A DNA stretch of 64,000 nt from Rhodobacter huangdaonensis. Its GTDB lineage: Bacteria; Pseudomonadota; Alphaproteobacteria; Rhodobacterales; Rhodobacteraceae. The stretch is taken from the NCBI RefSeq assembly GCF_004022465.1, contig NZ_SAVA01000011.1, positions 1 through 64,000 on the forward strand, read 5' to 3'. Below are positions 15,292 through 24,335 of this stretch, piece by piece. Made by a program: the position numbers and the translations under genes. How positions within the stretch are numbered: position 1 is the stretch's first letter; each line of letters opens with the position of its first letter. Below the pieces are notes generated by a model. That model ran no database searches and was not told the DNA's origin. It worked only from the letters and a program-made list of their open reading frames with translations.

Positions 15292-16260
15292 ATGACCTTC
15301 CTGAGCCAGTTGAAAACCGGCGGCGTGATCGTCCGCGAGGGCGCGCAGGCGCGGCTGCTGCCCGGGCTGAACTCGACCTACGCGCTTGCCCAGGCGGCGA
15401 TCGCGGCCGGGGCGGGCCTGGCCGATCTGCTGCCCGCGGGCGGCGAGACGGTGGACCTGCCGGCGCTGCTCGCCGCCGGGGCGATCGACGTGCCGGTGCG
15501 CCACCCCGAGCCCGCGCGGATGTATCTGTGCGGCACCGGGCTGACGCATCTCGGCTCGGCGGCGACGCGCGACGCGATGCACGCCGGCACCACCGAGCAG
15601 CTCTCCGACTCGATGAAGATGTTCCGCATGGGGCTCGAGGGCGGCAAGCCCGCCGCGGGCGGTGTCGGGGTGCAGCCCGAATGGTTCTACAAGGGCCCCG
15701 GGACCGAGGCCGTGGCCCCGGGCGAGCCGCTGACCTCGCCCGCCTTCGCCCTCGACGGCGGCGAGGAGCCGGAGATCGCCGGCTTCTACGTGATCGGCCC
15801 CGACGGCGTGCCGAACCGCCTCGGCTTCAGCCTCGCCAACGAGTTCTCCGACCATGTGACGGAACGGATCAACTATCTGTTCCTCGCCCATTCGAAACTC
15901 CGCCCGGCGAGCTTCGGCCCCGAGCTGCGGCTCGGCCCGCTGCCCGCGCATGTCGAGGGCCGCTCGCGCATCCTGCGCGGCGATACGGTGATCTTCGACC
16001 AGCCGTTCCTGTCGGGCGAGGAGAACATGTCGCACACGATCGCCAATCTCGAGCACCACCATTTCAAATACGCCCCGTTCCGGCGCCCGGGCGATCTGCA
16101 CGTGCACATGTTCGGCACCGCCACGCTCAGCTTTGCCGCGCAGCTGACGGCGCAGCCGGGCGACGTGTTCGAGATCTCCTCGCCGCAGTTCGGCCTGCCG
16201 CTGCGCAACCCGCTCGCGGTGGCGCCCGCCACCGGCCCCGCCGTCGTTCACTCCCTGTAA
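15292..16260 (+). CDS. gguC: GguC family protein (AraD1/fumarylacetoacetase-like)
   Basis: 322 aa, full length for the GguC family, which lies next to chvE-gguAB in Agrobacterium and Azospirillum. The sequence has the blocks GTGLTHLGSAATRDAMH, QPEWFYKGPG and ISSPQFGLPLRNPL. The fold is related to fumarylacetoacetate hydrolase; related proteins have been linked to keto-deoxy sugar-acid breakdown such as 2-keto-3-deoxy-L-arabonate metabolism. A catalytic step in the arabinose branch is therefore possible, but the reaction is not shown by this sequence. The start is three bases after the gguB stop. Confidence 0.8.
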   Translation: MTFLSQLKTGGVIVREGAQARLLPGLNSTYALAQAAIAAGAGLADLLPAGGETVDLPALLAAGAIDVPVRHPEPARMYLCGTGLTHLGSAATRDAMHAGTTEQLSDSMKMFRMGLEGGKPAAGGVGVQPEWFYKGPGTEAVAPGEPLTSPAFALDGGEEPEIAGFYVIGPDGVPNRLGFSLANEFSDHVTERINYLFLAHSKLRPASFGPELRLGPLPAHVEGRSRILRGDTVIFDQPFLSGEENMSHTIANLEHHHFKYAPFRRPGDLHVHMFGTATLSFAAQLTAQPGDVFEISSPQFGLPLRNPLAVAPATGPAVVHSL

Positions 16261-16291
16261 GACAACCCCGCAAGATCCGGAGGGTTTCCCG

Positions 16292-18043
16292 ATGTCCGCC
16301 CGCTCCTTCACCCCCGCCCCCTGGCCGCGCCCGCTGCGCTCGCAAGCCTGGTATGGCGGCGAGTCCCGCGATGTCATCTATCACCGCGGCTGGCTGAAAA
16401 ATCAGGGCTACCCGCACGATCTGTTCGACGGCCGGCCGATCATCGGCATCCTGAACACCTGGTCCGACCTGACGCCCTGCAACGGCCATCTGCGCGAGCT
16501 CGCCGAAAAGGTGAAGGCCGGGGTCTGGGAGGCCGGTGGCTTCCCGGTCGAGGTGCCGGTGTTCTCGGCCTCGGAAAACACCTTCCGGCCGACGGCGATG
16601 ATGTTTCGCAACCTCGCCGCCCTCGCGATCGAGGAAACCATCCGCGGCCAGCCGATCGACGGCGCGGTGCTGCTTGTCGGCTGCGACAAGACCACGCCCT
16701 CGCTGATGATGGCGGCGGCAAGCTGCGACATCCCCTCGATCGTGGTCACCGGCGGGCCGATGCTGAACGGCTGGTTCCGCGGCGAGCGGGTGGGCTCGGG
16801 CACGCATCTGTGGAAATTCTCCGAGGCGGTGAAGGCCGGCGAGATGACCCAGGCCGAGTTTCTCGAGGCCGAGGCCTCGATGAGCCGCTCCTCGGGCACC
16901 TGCAACACGATGGGCACCGCCTCGACGATGGCCTCGATGGCCGAGGCGCTCGGCATGGCACTGTCGGGCAACGCCGCGATCCCGGCCGTCGACTCGCGCC
17001 GGCGGGTGATGGCGCAGGTCTCCGGGCGGCGCATCGTGCAGATGGTGAAGGACGACCTGAAACCCTCGGACATCCTGACCAAACAGGCCTTCGAGAATGC
17101 GATCCGCACCAATGGCGCGATCGGCGGCTCGACCAATGCGGTGATCCACCTGCTCGCGCTGGCCGGCCGCGTCGGCGTCGATCTGACGCTCGACGACTGG
17201 GACCGTTGCGGCCGCGACGTCGCCACCATCGTCAACCTGATGCCCTCGGGCAAATACCTGATGGAAGAGTTCTTCTATGCCGGCGGCCTGCCGGTGGTGA
17301 TCCGACGGCTGGGCGAGAACGGCACGCTGCACAAGGACGCGCTGACGGTCTCCGGTCATTCGATCTGGGACGAGGTGAAAGAGGTGCGGAACTGGAACGA
17401 GGAGGTGATCCTGCCCGCCGACCGGCCCCTGACCGCGCAGGGCGGAATCGCCGTGCTGAAGGGCAACCTCGCGCCGAACGGCGCGGTGCTGAAACCCTCG
17501 GCGGCCTCGGCCCATCTGCTGGTGCATCGCGGCCGCGCCGTGGTGTTCGAGGACATCGACGATTACAAGGCGCGGATCGACGATGATGCGCTCGACATCG
17601 ACGAGACCTGCGTGATGGTGCTGAAGAACTGCGGCCCGAAGGGCTATCCCGGCATGGCCGAGGTCGGCAACATGGGCCTGCCCGCCAAGGTGCTGAGGAA
17701 GGGGATCACCGACATGGTGCGGATTTCCGACGCCCGGATGTCGGGCACCGCCTATGGCACCGTGGTGCTGCACACCGCGCCCGAGGCGGCGGCGGGCGGC
17801 CCGCTCGCGGTGGTGCGCGACGGCGACATGATCGAGCTCGACGTGCCGAACCGGCGCCTGCATCTGGACATCTCCGAGGCCGAGCTGGCCGCGCGTCTGG
17901 CCGCGTGGCGACCGGCCGGGGAGGCGCCGCAAAGCGGCTATGCCTGGCTGCACCAGACCCATGTGCAGGGCGCCGAGACCGGGGCCGACCTCGACTTCCT
18001 CGTCGGCTGCCGCGGCAACGCGGTCGGCAAGGAAGCGCATTGA
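16292..18043 (+). CDS. IlvD/Edd-family sugar-acid dehydratase (L-arabinonate/D-galactonate type)
   Basis: 583 aa. The three cluster-binding cysteines of the IlvD/Edd family are present: in SDLTPCNGHL, VGCDKTTPS and SGTCNTMGTAS. Length and the start motif WYGGESRDVIYHRGW match L-arabinonate dehydratases of rhizobia, which also accept D-fuconate and D-galactonate and carry a [2Fe-2S] cluster. It removes water from the aldonic acid to give the 2-keto-3-deoxy acid. The operon also has KDGal kinase and KDPGal aldolase, so D-galactonate is a likely physiological substrate alongside L-arabinonate. The gene starts 31 bases after gguC behind a GGAGGG site. Confidence 0.85.
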   Translation: MSARSFTPAPWPRPLRSQAWYGGESRDVIYHRGWLKNQGYPHDLFDGRPIIGILNTWSDLTPCNGHLRELAEKVKAGVWEAGGFPVEVPVFSASENTFRPTAMMFRNLAALAIEETIRGQPIDGAVLLVGCDKTTPSLMMAAASCDIPSIVVTGGPMLNGWFRGERVGSGTHLWKFSEAVKAGEMTQAEFLEAEASMSRSSGTCNTMGTASTMASMAEALGMALSGNAAIPAVDSRRRVMAQVSGRRIVQMVKDDLKPSDILTKQAFENAIRTNGAIGGSTNAVIHLLALAGRVGVDLTLDDWDRCGRDVATIVNLMPSGKYLMEEFFYAGGLPVVIRRLGENGTLHKDALTVSGHSIWDEVKEVRNWNEEVILPADRPLTAQGGIAVLKGNLAPNGAVLKPSAASAHLLVHRGRAVVFEDIDDYKARIDDDALDIDETCVMVLKNCGPKGYPGMAEVGNMGLPAKVLRKGITDMVRISDARMSGTAYGTVVLHTAPEAAAGGPLAVVRDGDMIELDVPNRRLHLDISEAELAARLAAWRPAGEAPQSGYAWLHQTHVQGAETGADLDFLVGCRGNAVGKEAH

Positions 18044-18099
18044 GCGCGGCGCTCCGGCCGGCCCCGGCCGCCGCACAGCGGCAAGGACAGGACAGCACG

Positions 18100-18993
18100 A
18101 TGGTTTCTGCGCGGATCACGCCGGACTGGATCGCAGTCGACTGGGGCACCTCGGCGCTGCGCGCCTTCGCCATGCGCGGCACGGCGCCGATCGCCGAGGC
18201 GGTCTCGGCCGAGGGCATGGCCAGCCTGGCGCCCGACGGTTTCGAGCCGGCGCTGCTGCGCCTCGTCGGGCCCTGGCTCGGTTCCGGCACGACGCCGGTC
18301 ATCGCCTGCGGCATGGTCGGTGCCCGCCAGGGCTGGGCCGAGGCGCCCTATCGCCCCGTCCCCTGCCCGCCCGTCGCCGCCGGCGAGACGCTGCGCCTGC
18401 GCGCCCGCGATCCGCGCCTTGCCGTCGAGATCGTGCCCGGCCTGTGCCAGCACGCCCCCGCCGACGTGATGCGCGGCGAGGAAACCCAGATCGCCGGGTT
18501 TCTGGCCGGGGAGCCCGGTTTCGCCGGCACCCTGATCCTGCCCGGCACGCATTCGAAACATGTGCGCGTCGCCGGTGGCCGCGTCACCGGCTTCACCACC
18601 TGGATGACCGGAGAGCTGTTCGCCCTGCTCGCGACGCACTCGGTGCTGCGCCTGACGCTCGCGCCGGACGGCACGGATCCGGCCGCGTTCCGGCACGGGG
18701 TGCGGCAGGGGCTCGACGGCGGCGGCCTCGCCGGGCTCTTCGCGCTGCGCGCCGAGGCGCTGCTCGCCGGGCTCGATCCGGTGGCGGCGCGGGCGCGGCT
18801 CTCGGGCCTGCTGATCGGCGCCGAGCTTGCCGCGCAGCCGCCCGCGCAAGACTGCGTGGTGATCGGCGCCGAGGCACTGGCCCGGGCCTATCTCGACGCG
18901 CTGGCACAGGCGGGCATCGCGGCGCGCGCGATCGGGGCCGGGGCGCTGGTGTGCCGCGGTCTCGCCCTTGCCCGGAACGGAGGAACGACATGA
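18100..18993 (+). CDS. dgoK: 2-keto-3-deoxygalactonokinase
   Basis: 297 aa. The N-terminus has the sugar-kinase phosphate loop IAVDWGTSALRAFAM, and the DgoK family blocks CGMVGARQGWAEAPY, MRGEETQIAGF and LPGTHSKHV are all present. It phosphorylates 2-keto-3-deoxygalactonate for the aldolase encoded next. The reading frame is open further upstream to 17905 inside the dehydratase gene, but the ATG at 18100 gives the proper N-terminus and follows AAGGACAGGACAGC. The stop overlaps the dgoA start (ATGA). Confidence 0.9.
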   Translation: MVSARITPDWIAVDWGTSALRAFAMRGTAPIAEAVSAEGMASLAPDGFEPALLRLVGPWLGSGTTPVIACGMVGARQGWAEAPYRPVPCPPVAAGETLRLRARDPRLAVEIVPGLCQHAPADVMRGEETQIAGFLAGEPGFAGTLILPGTHSKHVRVAGGRVTGFTTWMTGELFALLATHSVLRLTLAPDGTDPAAFRHGVRQGLDGGGLAGLFALRAEALLAGLDPVAARARLSGLLIGAELAAQPPAQDCVVIGAEALARAYLDALAQAGIAARAIGAGALVCRGLALARNGGTT

Positions 18994-19607
18994 CACGCAA
19001 GCTGATCGCGATCCTGCGCGGGCTGCCGCCCGGCGACGCCGTTGCCGTCGGGCAGGCGCTCGTCGAGGCCGGCATCACGACGATCGAGGTGCCGCTGAAC
19101 TCGCCCGAGCCGCTGGTCTCGATCGCGCGGCTGGCGCGGGCCTTTGCCGGGCGCAGCGAGGTCCGGATCGGCGCCGGCACCGTGCTGACGGCGCAGGAGG
19201 TGGCGCAGGTCCGCGCCGCGGGGGGGCGGCTGATCGTCTCGCCCAACACCGATGCGCAGGTGATCGGCGCGGCGGTGGCGCAGGGGCTGGATTGCTGGCC
19301 CGGGGTGTTCACCCCGACCGAGGCCTTCGCGGCGCTGCGCGCGGGTGCGACCGGGCTGAAGCTGTTCCCCGGCGCGCTCGCCGGCCCCGAGGGGCTGCGG
19401 GCGCTGCGCGCAGTGCTGCCGCCCGCAACGCAGGTCTATGCCGTGGGCGGCGCCGGGCCCGGCAATTTCGCCGCCTGGCGGGCCGCCGGGGCCGACGGCT
19501 TCGGCCTCGGCACCGCGCTTTATGCCCCCGGCCTGACGGCGGATGCGGTCGCGGCGCGGGCGCGGGCGGTGATCGTCGCCTATGACGCGGCCGGGGGGCC
19601 GGCATGA
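18990..19607 (+). CDS. dgoA: 2-keto-3-deoxy-6-phosphogalactonate aldolase
   Basis: 205 aa, the usual size for a class I KDPG/KDPGal aldolase. The catalytic features are visible: Glu in TIEVPLNSP, the phosphate-binding GAGTVL and the Schiff-base lysine in TGLKLFPG. It splits KDPGal to pyruvate and glyceraldehyde 3-phosphate, the last step of the De Ley-Doudoroff route. The PLNSP rather than PLRTP segment fits the galactonate branch. It overlaps dgoK upstream (ATGA) and the lactonase downstream by four bases, and has a GGAGGAACGAC ribosome site. Confidence 0.9.
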   Translation: MTRKLIAILRGLPPGDAVAVGQALVEAGITTIEVPLNSPEPLVSIARLARAFAGRSEVRIGAGTVLTAQEVAQVRAAGGRLIVSPNTDAQVIGAAVAQGLDCWPGVFTPTEAFAALRAGATGLKLFPGALAGPEGLRALRAVLPPATQVYAVGGAGPGNFAAWRAAGADGFGLGTALYAPGLTADAVAARARAVIVAYDAAGGPA

Positions 19608-20485
19608 GCGATCCGTTCGACCCCCGGATCTGCGCGCTTGGCGAGGGCGCCCTGTGGCACCCCGGCCGCGGCGCGCTGTTCTGGTTCGATGTCACCGGCC
19701 GCCGGCTGCTGTCGCGCCTGCCCGAAACCGGCGAGACCGGCGAATGGGCCCTGCCCGAGATCTGTTCCGCCGCTGCCTGGATCGACCGCGACCGGCTGCT
19801 GATCGCCTCCGAAACCGGGCTGTCGGTGTTCGACATCCCGGCCGGGCGGTGCACGCAGCGGCTGGCGGATCTCGAGGCCGACCGCCCCGAGACCCGCTCG
19901 AACGACGGCCGCGCCGACCCCTGGGGCGGGTTCTGGATCGGCACCATGGCGAAGGACGCCGCCCCCGGGGCCGGGGCGATCCACCGCCTGTTCGAGGGCC
20001 GGCTGCGGCCGGTCGTGGCCGGCCTCACCATCCCGAACGCGCTGTGCTTCGCGCCGGACCGGACGCGGGGCTATTTCGCCGACACCGCGCGCGGCCTGCT
20101 GTTCCGCGTTGCGCTCGACGCGCAGGGCTGGCCCGCCGCCGCGCCCGAGGTCTTCGTCGATTTCGCCGCCGCGGGGCTCTGGCCCGATGGCGCGGTGACG
20201 CTGGCCGATGGCACATTGCGCATCGCGTTGTGGGGGGCGGGGGCGGTGCTCACCGTCTCGGCCAGCGGCGAGATCGGCGCGCGCGACCTGCTGCCCGCCC
20301 CCCATGTCACCTGCCCCGCCTATGGCGGGCCGGACTTCCGCACGCTGTTCTGCACCTCGGCCACACAGGAGCTGTCGCCCGGGGCGCTCGCCGCCGCGCC
20401 GCTTTCGGGCGCCACCTTCTGCCGCACCGACGGCCTGCAGGGCCGGCCGGAACCCGCCTTCCGACTGCACGGAGACCTCAGATGA
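19604..20485 (+). CDS. SMP-30/gluconolactonase-family sugar lactonase
   Basis: 293 aa. This is a beta-propeller lactonase of the SMP-30 family: the metal-binding Glu is in GEGALWHP, followed by RSNDGRADPWGGFWIGTM, GLTIPNALCFAPD and WPDGAVTL, which supply the Asn and Asp ligands. It opens the galactono- or arabinolactone made by the dehydrogenase encoded next. It is cytoplasmic, with no signal peptide. Start and stop overlap its neighbours by four bases each. Substrate choice between six- and five-carbon lactones cannot be read from sequence. Confidence 0.85.
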   Translation: MSDPFDPRICALGEGALWHPGRGALFWFDVTGRRLLSRLPETGETGEWALPEICSAAAWIDRDRLLIASETGLSVFDIPAGRCTQRLADLEADRPETRSNDGRADPWGGFWIGTMAKDAAPGAGAIHRLFEGRLRPVVAGLTIPNALCFAPDRTRGYFADTARGLLFRVALDAQGWPAAAPEVFVDFAAAGLWPDGAVTLADGTLRIALWGAGAVLTVSASGEIGARDLLPAPHVTCPAYGGPDFRTLFCTSATQELSPGALAAAPLSGATFCRTDGLQGRPEPAFRLHGDLR

Positions 20486-21408
20486 CCCCCACCCCGATCG
20501 GCCTCGCCGGCCTTGGCACCATCGCCCGCAAGCAGCACCTGCCGGCGCTCGCCGCCACCCCGGCGCTGCGCCTCGTGGCGATCGCCGACCCCGCGGGCGG
20601 CCTCGACGGCCTACCCGCCTATCCCGGTATCGACGCCCTGCTGGCGGCCGAGCCGGGGATCGCCGCGCTCACCCTGTGCACGCCGCCGCAGGGCCGCTTC
20701 GAGCAGGCCGCGGCGGCGATCCGCGCCGGCCGTCACGTGATGCTGGAAAAGCCGCCGGGCACCTCGGTCAGCGAGGTCGAGACCCTGGCCGCACTGGCGC
20801 GCGCGCGCGGCGTGACGCTGTTTGCCACCTGGCACAGCCGCGCCGCCGCCGCGGTCGAGGAGGCCCGCCGCCGCCTTGCCCACGCCCCGATCCGCGCGGT
20901 CGAGATCATCTGGAAGGAGGACGTGCGCCGCTGGCATCCGGGCCAGGACTGGATCTGGCAGCCCGGCGGGCTCGGCGTCTTCGATCCGGGCATCAACGCG
21001 CTCTCGGTGGTGACGCAGATCCTGCCCGAACGGCTGCACCCGTTGGCTGCGGTGCTCGAGGTGCCCGCCAACCGCCAGACCCCGATCGCCGCCCGGATCC
21101 GGATGCGCACCGCCTCGGGCGTGCCGGTCGAGGCCGATTTCGACTGGCGCCAGACCGGCCCGCAGACCTGGCAGATCCGGGTGCTCTGCGACGGGCCCGA
21201 GATCGTGCTGAGCGACGGCGGCGCGACGCTGAGCGTCGGCGGCCAGACCCAGATCGCCGCCGGGGATGCGGAATATCCCCGCCTCTACGCCCGCTTTGCC
21301 GAACTGATCGCCGCGGGCGCCTCCGAGGTCGACCTGGCGCCGCTGCAGCTCGTGGCCGACATCTTCCTGCTGGGCGAGCGGCGCCTGGTCGAGGCCTTCG
21401 ACGGATGA
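20482..21408 (+). CDS. Gfo/Idh/MocA-family aldose 1-dehydrogenase (galactose/arabinose type)
   Basis: 308 aa. The Rossmann motif GLAGLGTIARKQHLPAL is at the N-terminus and the family Lys is in MLEKPPGTS (EKP motif). Length and the KEDVRRWHPGQDWIWQPGG segment match the D-galactose 1-dehydrogenase of pseudomonads and the L-arabinose 1-dehydrogenase of Azospirillum. It oxidises the sugar to the lactone with NAD(P)+. The gene lies between lactonase and epimerase genes with four-base overlaps on both sides. Coenzyme preference is not visible. Confidence 0.85.
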   Translation: MTPTPIGLAGLGTIARKQHLPALAATPALRLVAIADPAGGLDGLPAYPGIDALLAAEPGIAALTLCTPPQGRFEQAAAAIRAGRHVMLEKPPGTSVSEVETLAALARARGVTLFATWHSRAAAAVEEARRRLAHAPIRAVEIIWKEDVRRWHPGQDWIWQPGGLGVFDPGINALSVVTQILPERLHPLAAVLEVPANRQTPIAARIRMRTASGVPVEADFDWRQTGPQTWQIRVLCDGPEIVLSDGGATLSVGGQTQIAAGDAEYPRLYARFAELIAAGASEVDLAPLQLVADIFLLGERRLVEAFDG

Positions 21409-22439
21409 GAGAGCCCTTCGGCACCCTGCCCGACGGCCGCGAGGTCGAGCGCCTCACCCTGGCCGCCGGCGGGGTGACGGCGCGGATCATCACCTTCGGG
21501 GCGGCGCTGCAGACCCTCGTTGTGCCCGACCGGACGGGCACGCCGGACGACATCGTTCTGGGCCACGACGGGCTGGCGGGCTATCTGGCGCATCGCAGCT
21601 TCTTCGGCGCCACCATCGGCCGGGTCGCGAACCGGATCGCCGGCGGGCGCTTCCTGCTCGACGGGCGCGAGGTGCGGCTTGCGGTGAACGAGGGCAGCAC
21701 CACCCTGCACGGCGGCCCCGACGGCTGGGACCGCCGGCTGTGGCAGATCGAGGCCGAAAGCCCCGGCGCGGTCCGGCTCGGCCTCGTCTCGCCCGCCGGC
21801 GATCAGGGCTTTCCGGGCCGGGTGCATGCCCGCGTCACCTATGCCCTGAGCGCCGAGGCCGGTGCCGCGGTGCTGCGCATCACCCACGAGGCGCAGACCG
21901 ACGCGCCGACGCCGGTCGCGATGACCCATCACAGCTTCTTCGCACTCGCCGGGGCGCGCGGTCTGGCGACGCGGCCGCGCTCGGCGCTCGACTACCGGCT
22001 GACGGTGGCGGCCGCGCGCTATCTGCCGGTCGACGCGCACGCGATCCCGCGCGCCCCCGCGCCGGTCGGCGCCACCCCCTTCGACTTCCGCACCGGCCGC
22101 CTGCCGGTGACCGCGGTGCGCAGCGGCGTGATCGGCGGATACGACCATTGCCTGTGCCTCGACGCCGGCCGGGCCGAGCTGTTCGACCCGGTGACCGGGC
22201 GCCGGATGACGCTGTGCACCGATCAGCCGGGGCTGCAGGTCTATACCGGCGACGCGCTCGACGGCTCGGTGCGCGGCAAGAACGGCCGCGCCTATGCCTG
22301 CCAGGATGCGATCTGCCTCGAACCGCAGACCTGGCCCAATGCGGTGAACATGCCGCCCGGGCCCGGCCTGCCCTCCCCCATCCTGCGCCCCGGCACGCCC
22401 TATCGGGCGCAGATGTCGCTGCGCTTCACCGCGGACTGA
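21405..22439 (+). CDS. galM: aldose 1-epimerase (mutarotase)
   Basis: 344 aa, normal for GalM. The catalytic residues are visible: His in TTLHGG, His in MTHHSFF, and the base Glu in CLEPQTWPNAVN, plus the substrate-binding GGYDHCL. It interconverts the alpha and beta anomers so that the dehydrogenase gets its preferred form. It is the last gene of the sugar operon and starts in an ATGA overlap with the dehydrogenase. A short G/C hairpin follows its stop. Confidence 0.92.
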   Translation: MREPFGTLPDGREVERLTLAAGGVTARIITFGAALQTLVVPDRTGTPDDIVLGHDGLAGYLAHRSFFGATIGRVANRIAGGRFLLDGREVRLAVNEGSTTLHGGPDGWDRRLWQIEAESPGAVRLGLVSPAGDQGFPGRVHARVTYALSAEAGAAVLRITHEAQTDAPTPVAMTHHSFFALAGARGLATRPRSALDYRLTVAAARYLPVDAHAIPRAPAPVGATPFDFRTGRLPVTAVRSGVIGGYDHCLCLDAGRAELFDPVTGRRMTLCTDQPGLQVYTGDALDGSVRGKNGRAYACQDAICLEPQTWPNAVNMPPGPGLPSPILRPGTPYRAQMSLRFTAD

Positions 22440-22444
22440 GCGGC

Positions 22445-22462
22445 GCCGGGTCCGCTCCCGGC
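22445..22462. terminator. hairpin at the end of the sugar operon
   Basis: GCCGGG, TCCGCT loop, CCCGGC, six bases after the galM stop. It also lies beyond the broken end of the convergent sulfur operon and could serve both. There is no T-run. Confidence 0.45.
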
Positions 22463-22479
22463 GGCCTGTCGCGAAGCCG

Positions 22480-22675
22480 CCCCCCCTGCCCCGCCGCTGT
22501 CGACCGGCACGCGCAGCGCGGTAAACCCCGACTCCTTGCGCCAGCCGATCTCCTCGAAGGGCAGGATGCGCTCGCGCTCGCGGCGCAGCCCGCCCTCGGC
22601 GATGCGATCGAAAACCGGCCGGAACCGGGCCTTCAGCGCCGCGGTCCCGGGAATTTCGGTCCGGGTGTCATGCAA
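22480..22675 (-). pseudogene. truncated acyl-CoA-dehydrogenase-like gene (sulfur acquisition type), N-terminus only
   Basis: About 60 codons match the N-terminus of SfnB/DszC-type flavin oxidoreductases: FRPVFDRIAEGGLRRE, then PFEEIGW and GFTALRVPV, ending in GGAG, where the family would continue for over 300 residues. Here the frame runs into unrelated low-complexity sequence and the galM end. The probable start is a TTG at 22675. It is the last gene of the sulfur operon and was probably cut off by the recombination that brought the sugar operon next to it. The exact break, near 22480-22500, is an estimate. Confidence 0.6.
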
Positions 22676-22775
22676 GGTGATGGTCGTCTCCTGTCTGGCC
22701 CGGCCGGTCCGGCGGGCATGGGGGATCGGCCGGGCGCCACGCGGGCGCCCGCTCCGGAGGTCGGTCTCGGTCGGA

Positions 22776-24191
22776 TCAGGCGCTGTGCGCGACCGGGCGC
22801 GCCCGCCCGGCCAGCGCCTGCGCCAGACGGGCAGCGACCCGCTCGGCGTGCTGCGTCACCTCGGGAATGCCCATCAGCTCGCCCACATGGCCGCGCGCCA
22901 GCGGGCCGGCGACGAACAGGCCGGGCACCGGCGCACCATCGCGGCCGACGGCGCGGCAGCCCTCGGTCACATCGAGCCCGAGCTGCAGCGGGTCGGCGCG
23001 GATCAGCCCGGCCGCGGCCATCGCGGCAAAGAGCGGCATCTCGCGCAGGATCGCACCATGCGCCGGGCCGGTGGTCAGGATCACCGCATCGAAGAGCCCC
23101 GCGTGCGCCCCCGCGCGCCGGTCGTGCCAGCGCAGCTCGACCCCGGCCGCGCTCTCCTGCGCCGACAAAAGCCGCCCCGCCACGATCGACAGCCGGCCCT
23201 CGGCAAGGCGGCGCTCGATCACCGCCTCGAGCTGCGGCGCGATGCGGAAGCGGTGCACGTCCCACCACACCCGCAGCCGGCGCACCAGCCGCGCGCGCTC
23301 GGCCAGCGGCAGCGCCGCCCAGATCACCGGCCCGTCACGGCGCACGTTGTCGAGCGTCGCCTGCCAGGGCAGGCCCGCGCCCGCATCGCGCCGCACCGCC
23401 GCCCGGACCCGGCGCAGCAGCGCAAGCGCGGTGCGGGCGGGATCGGTGGCGAAATCGGCCGCCGAGTCCGGATGGCCGAAGGCGTGCCCGCGCGGGCGCA
23501 GGCCGCGCCGCGACAGCGCGGTGATCCGGCCGGCGAAGCCCTGCCGGTCGAGGCTGGCGATCACGTCGGCCGAGGTCAGCCCGGTGCCGACGATCAGCAG
23601 GTTGCGCGCGTCCCGCGCCAGCACGCGCAGCCGCGCGCCGTCGCTGCTGTCGGCGATCAGCCGCGCCGAACCGGCGAGCGGCGCAAGGACCGCGGGCACG
23701 CCGGGCGGCGGATGGCTGGTGGCAAGCACCACCAGATCGGCCACCAGCCTGCGGCCGTCGTCGCAGCCAAGGGTGAAACGCGCGCCGCGCACCAGCGTCA
23801 CCGCCCGCGCCCGCAGATGTTCGACCCGCCCCGCGGCCAGCAGCGGCGCCAGCGCCGCGGCGACATACTCGCCGACAAGGCCGCGCTGCACGAAAAGCTC
23901 GCCCGTGGCCAGTCGGGTGCCGACCGAAAGCGCGGGCCGGCGGGTCTCGACCCAGGTCTGCAACCCGCCCGGCGCGGCGCTGTCCATCGTCATCCGCGCG
24001 GCGGGCACGTTGATGCGGTGGCTCGGATCGCGCGTCGCATAGGCCAGCCCCTGACCAAGCTGCGCGCGCGGCTCGATCACCACGATCCGCGCCGGGCTGT
24101 CCAGGGCCCGGGCCAGGTGGAAGGCGGTGCTCGCCCCGGTGAAACCGCCGCCGATGATCGCCACCACCGGCAGGTCCGCGGCCGCGCTCAT
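22776..24191 (-). CDS. FAD/NAD(P)-binding oxidoreductase
   Basis: 471 aa. The N-terminal dinucleotide fold is VAIIGGGFTGASTAFHLARA and a second one is NLLIVGTGLTSADV, the layout of the YdhS-like FAD-NAD(P)-binding family. A GHAFGHPDSAADF segment and a C-terminal PVPGLFVAGPLARGHVGELMG complete the fold. The substrate is unknown. It is the penultimate gene of the organosulfur operon, so a redox role in desulfurisation, possibly supplying or recycling electrons, is likely. Its ATG overlaps the stop of the preceding 44-codon gene. Confidence 0.75.
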   Translation of the reverse strand: MSAAADLPVVAIIGGGFTGASTAFHLARALDSPARIVVIEPRAQLGQGLAYATRDPSHRINVPAARMTMDSAAPGGLQTWVETRRPALSVGTRLATGELFVQRGLVGEYVAAALAPLLAAGRVEHLRARAVTLVRGARFTLGCDDGRRLVADLVVLATSHPPPGVPAVLAPLAGSARLIADSSDGARLRVLARDARNLLIVGTGLTSADVIASLDRQGFAGRITALSRRGLRPRGHAFGHPDSAADFATDPARTALALLRRVRAAVRRDAGAGLPWQATLDNVRRDGPVIWAALPLAERARLVRRLRVWWDVHRFRIAPQLEAVIERRLAEGRLSIVAGRLLSAQESAAGVELRWHDRRAGAHAGLFDAVILTTGPAHGAILREMPLFAAMAAAGLIRADPLQLGLDVTEGCRAVGRDGAPVPGLFVAGPLARGHVGELMGIPEVTQHAERVAARLAQALAGRARPVAHSA

Positions 24192-24322
24192 GCCACGGCC
24201 CCGACCGGCGCGGCCTTGCGCCGGGCGATCAGATCGGGGATCGCCCGCTGCGCAATGTCGTGCCGGCGGGCGAGCATCAGGCGGATCTGCGCATCGGGTG
24301 CGGGAAAGCGGGTGTCGGTCAT
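24188..24322 (-). CDS. small protein of unknown function in the sulfur operon (44 aa)
   Basis: A short frame with a good ribosome site (AAAGGGGAAC before the ATG), ending in an ATGA overlap with the next gene. The product is basic and Ala/Arg-rich with a central helix-like IRLMLARRHDIAQRAIPDLI. No known domain is visible. The tight coupling to genes on both sides argues that it is translated. It is short enough to be missed by routine annotation. Confidence 0.5.
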   Translation of the reverse strand: MTDTRFPAPDAQIRLMLARRHDIAQRAIPDLIARRKAAPVGAVA

Positions 24323-24335
24323 CGCGGTTCCCCTT

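Noticed and set aside
14041..18076. Very long minus-strand open frames opposite gguBC and the dehydratase
   Set aside because: Arg/His/Gly-rich shadows of well-supported plus-strand genes with catalytic motifs.
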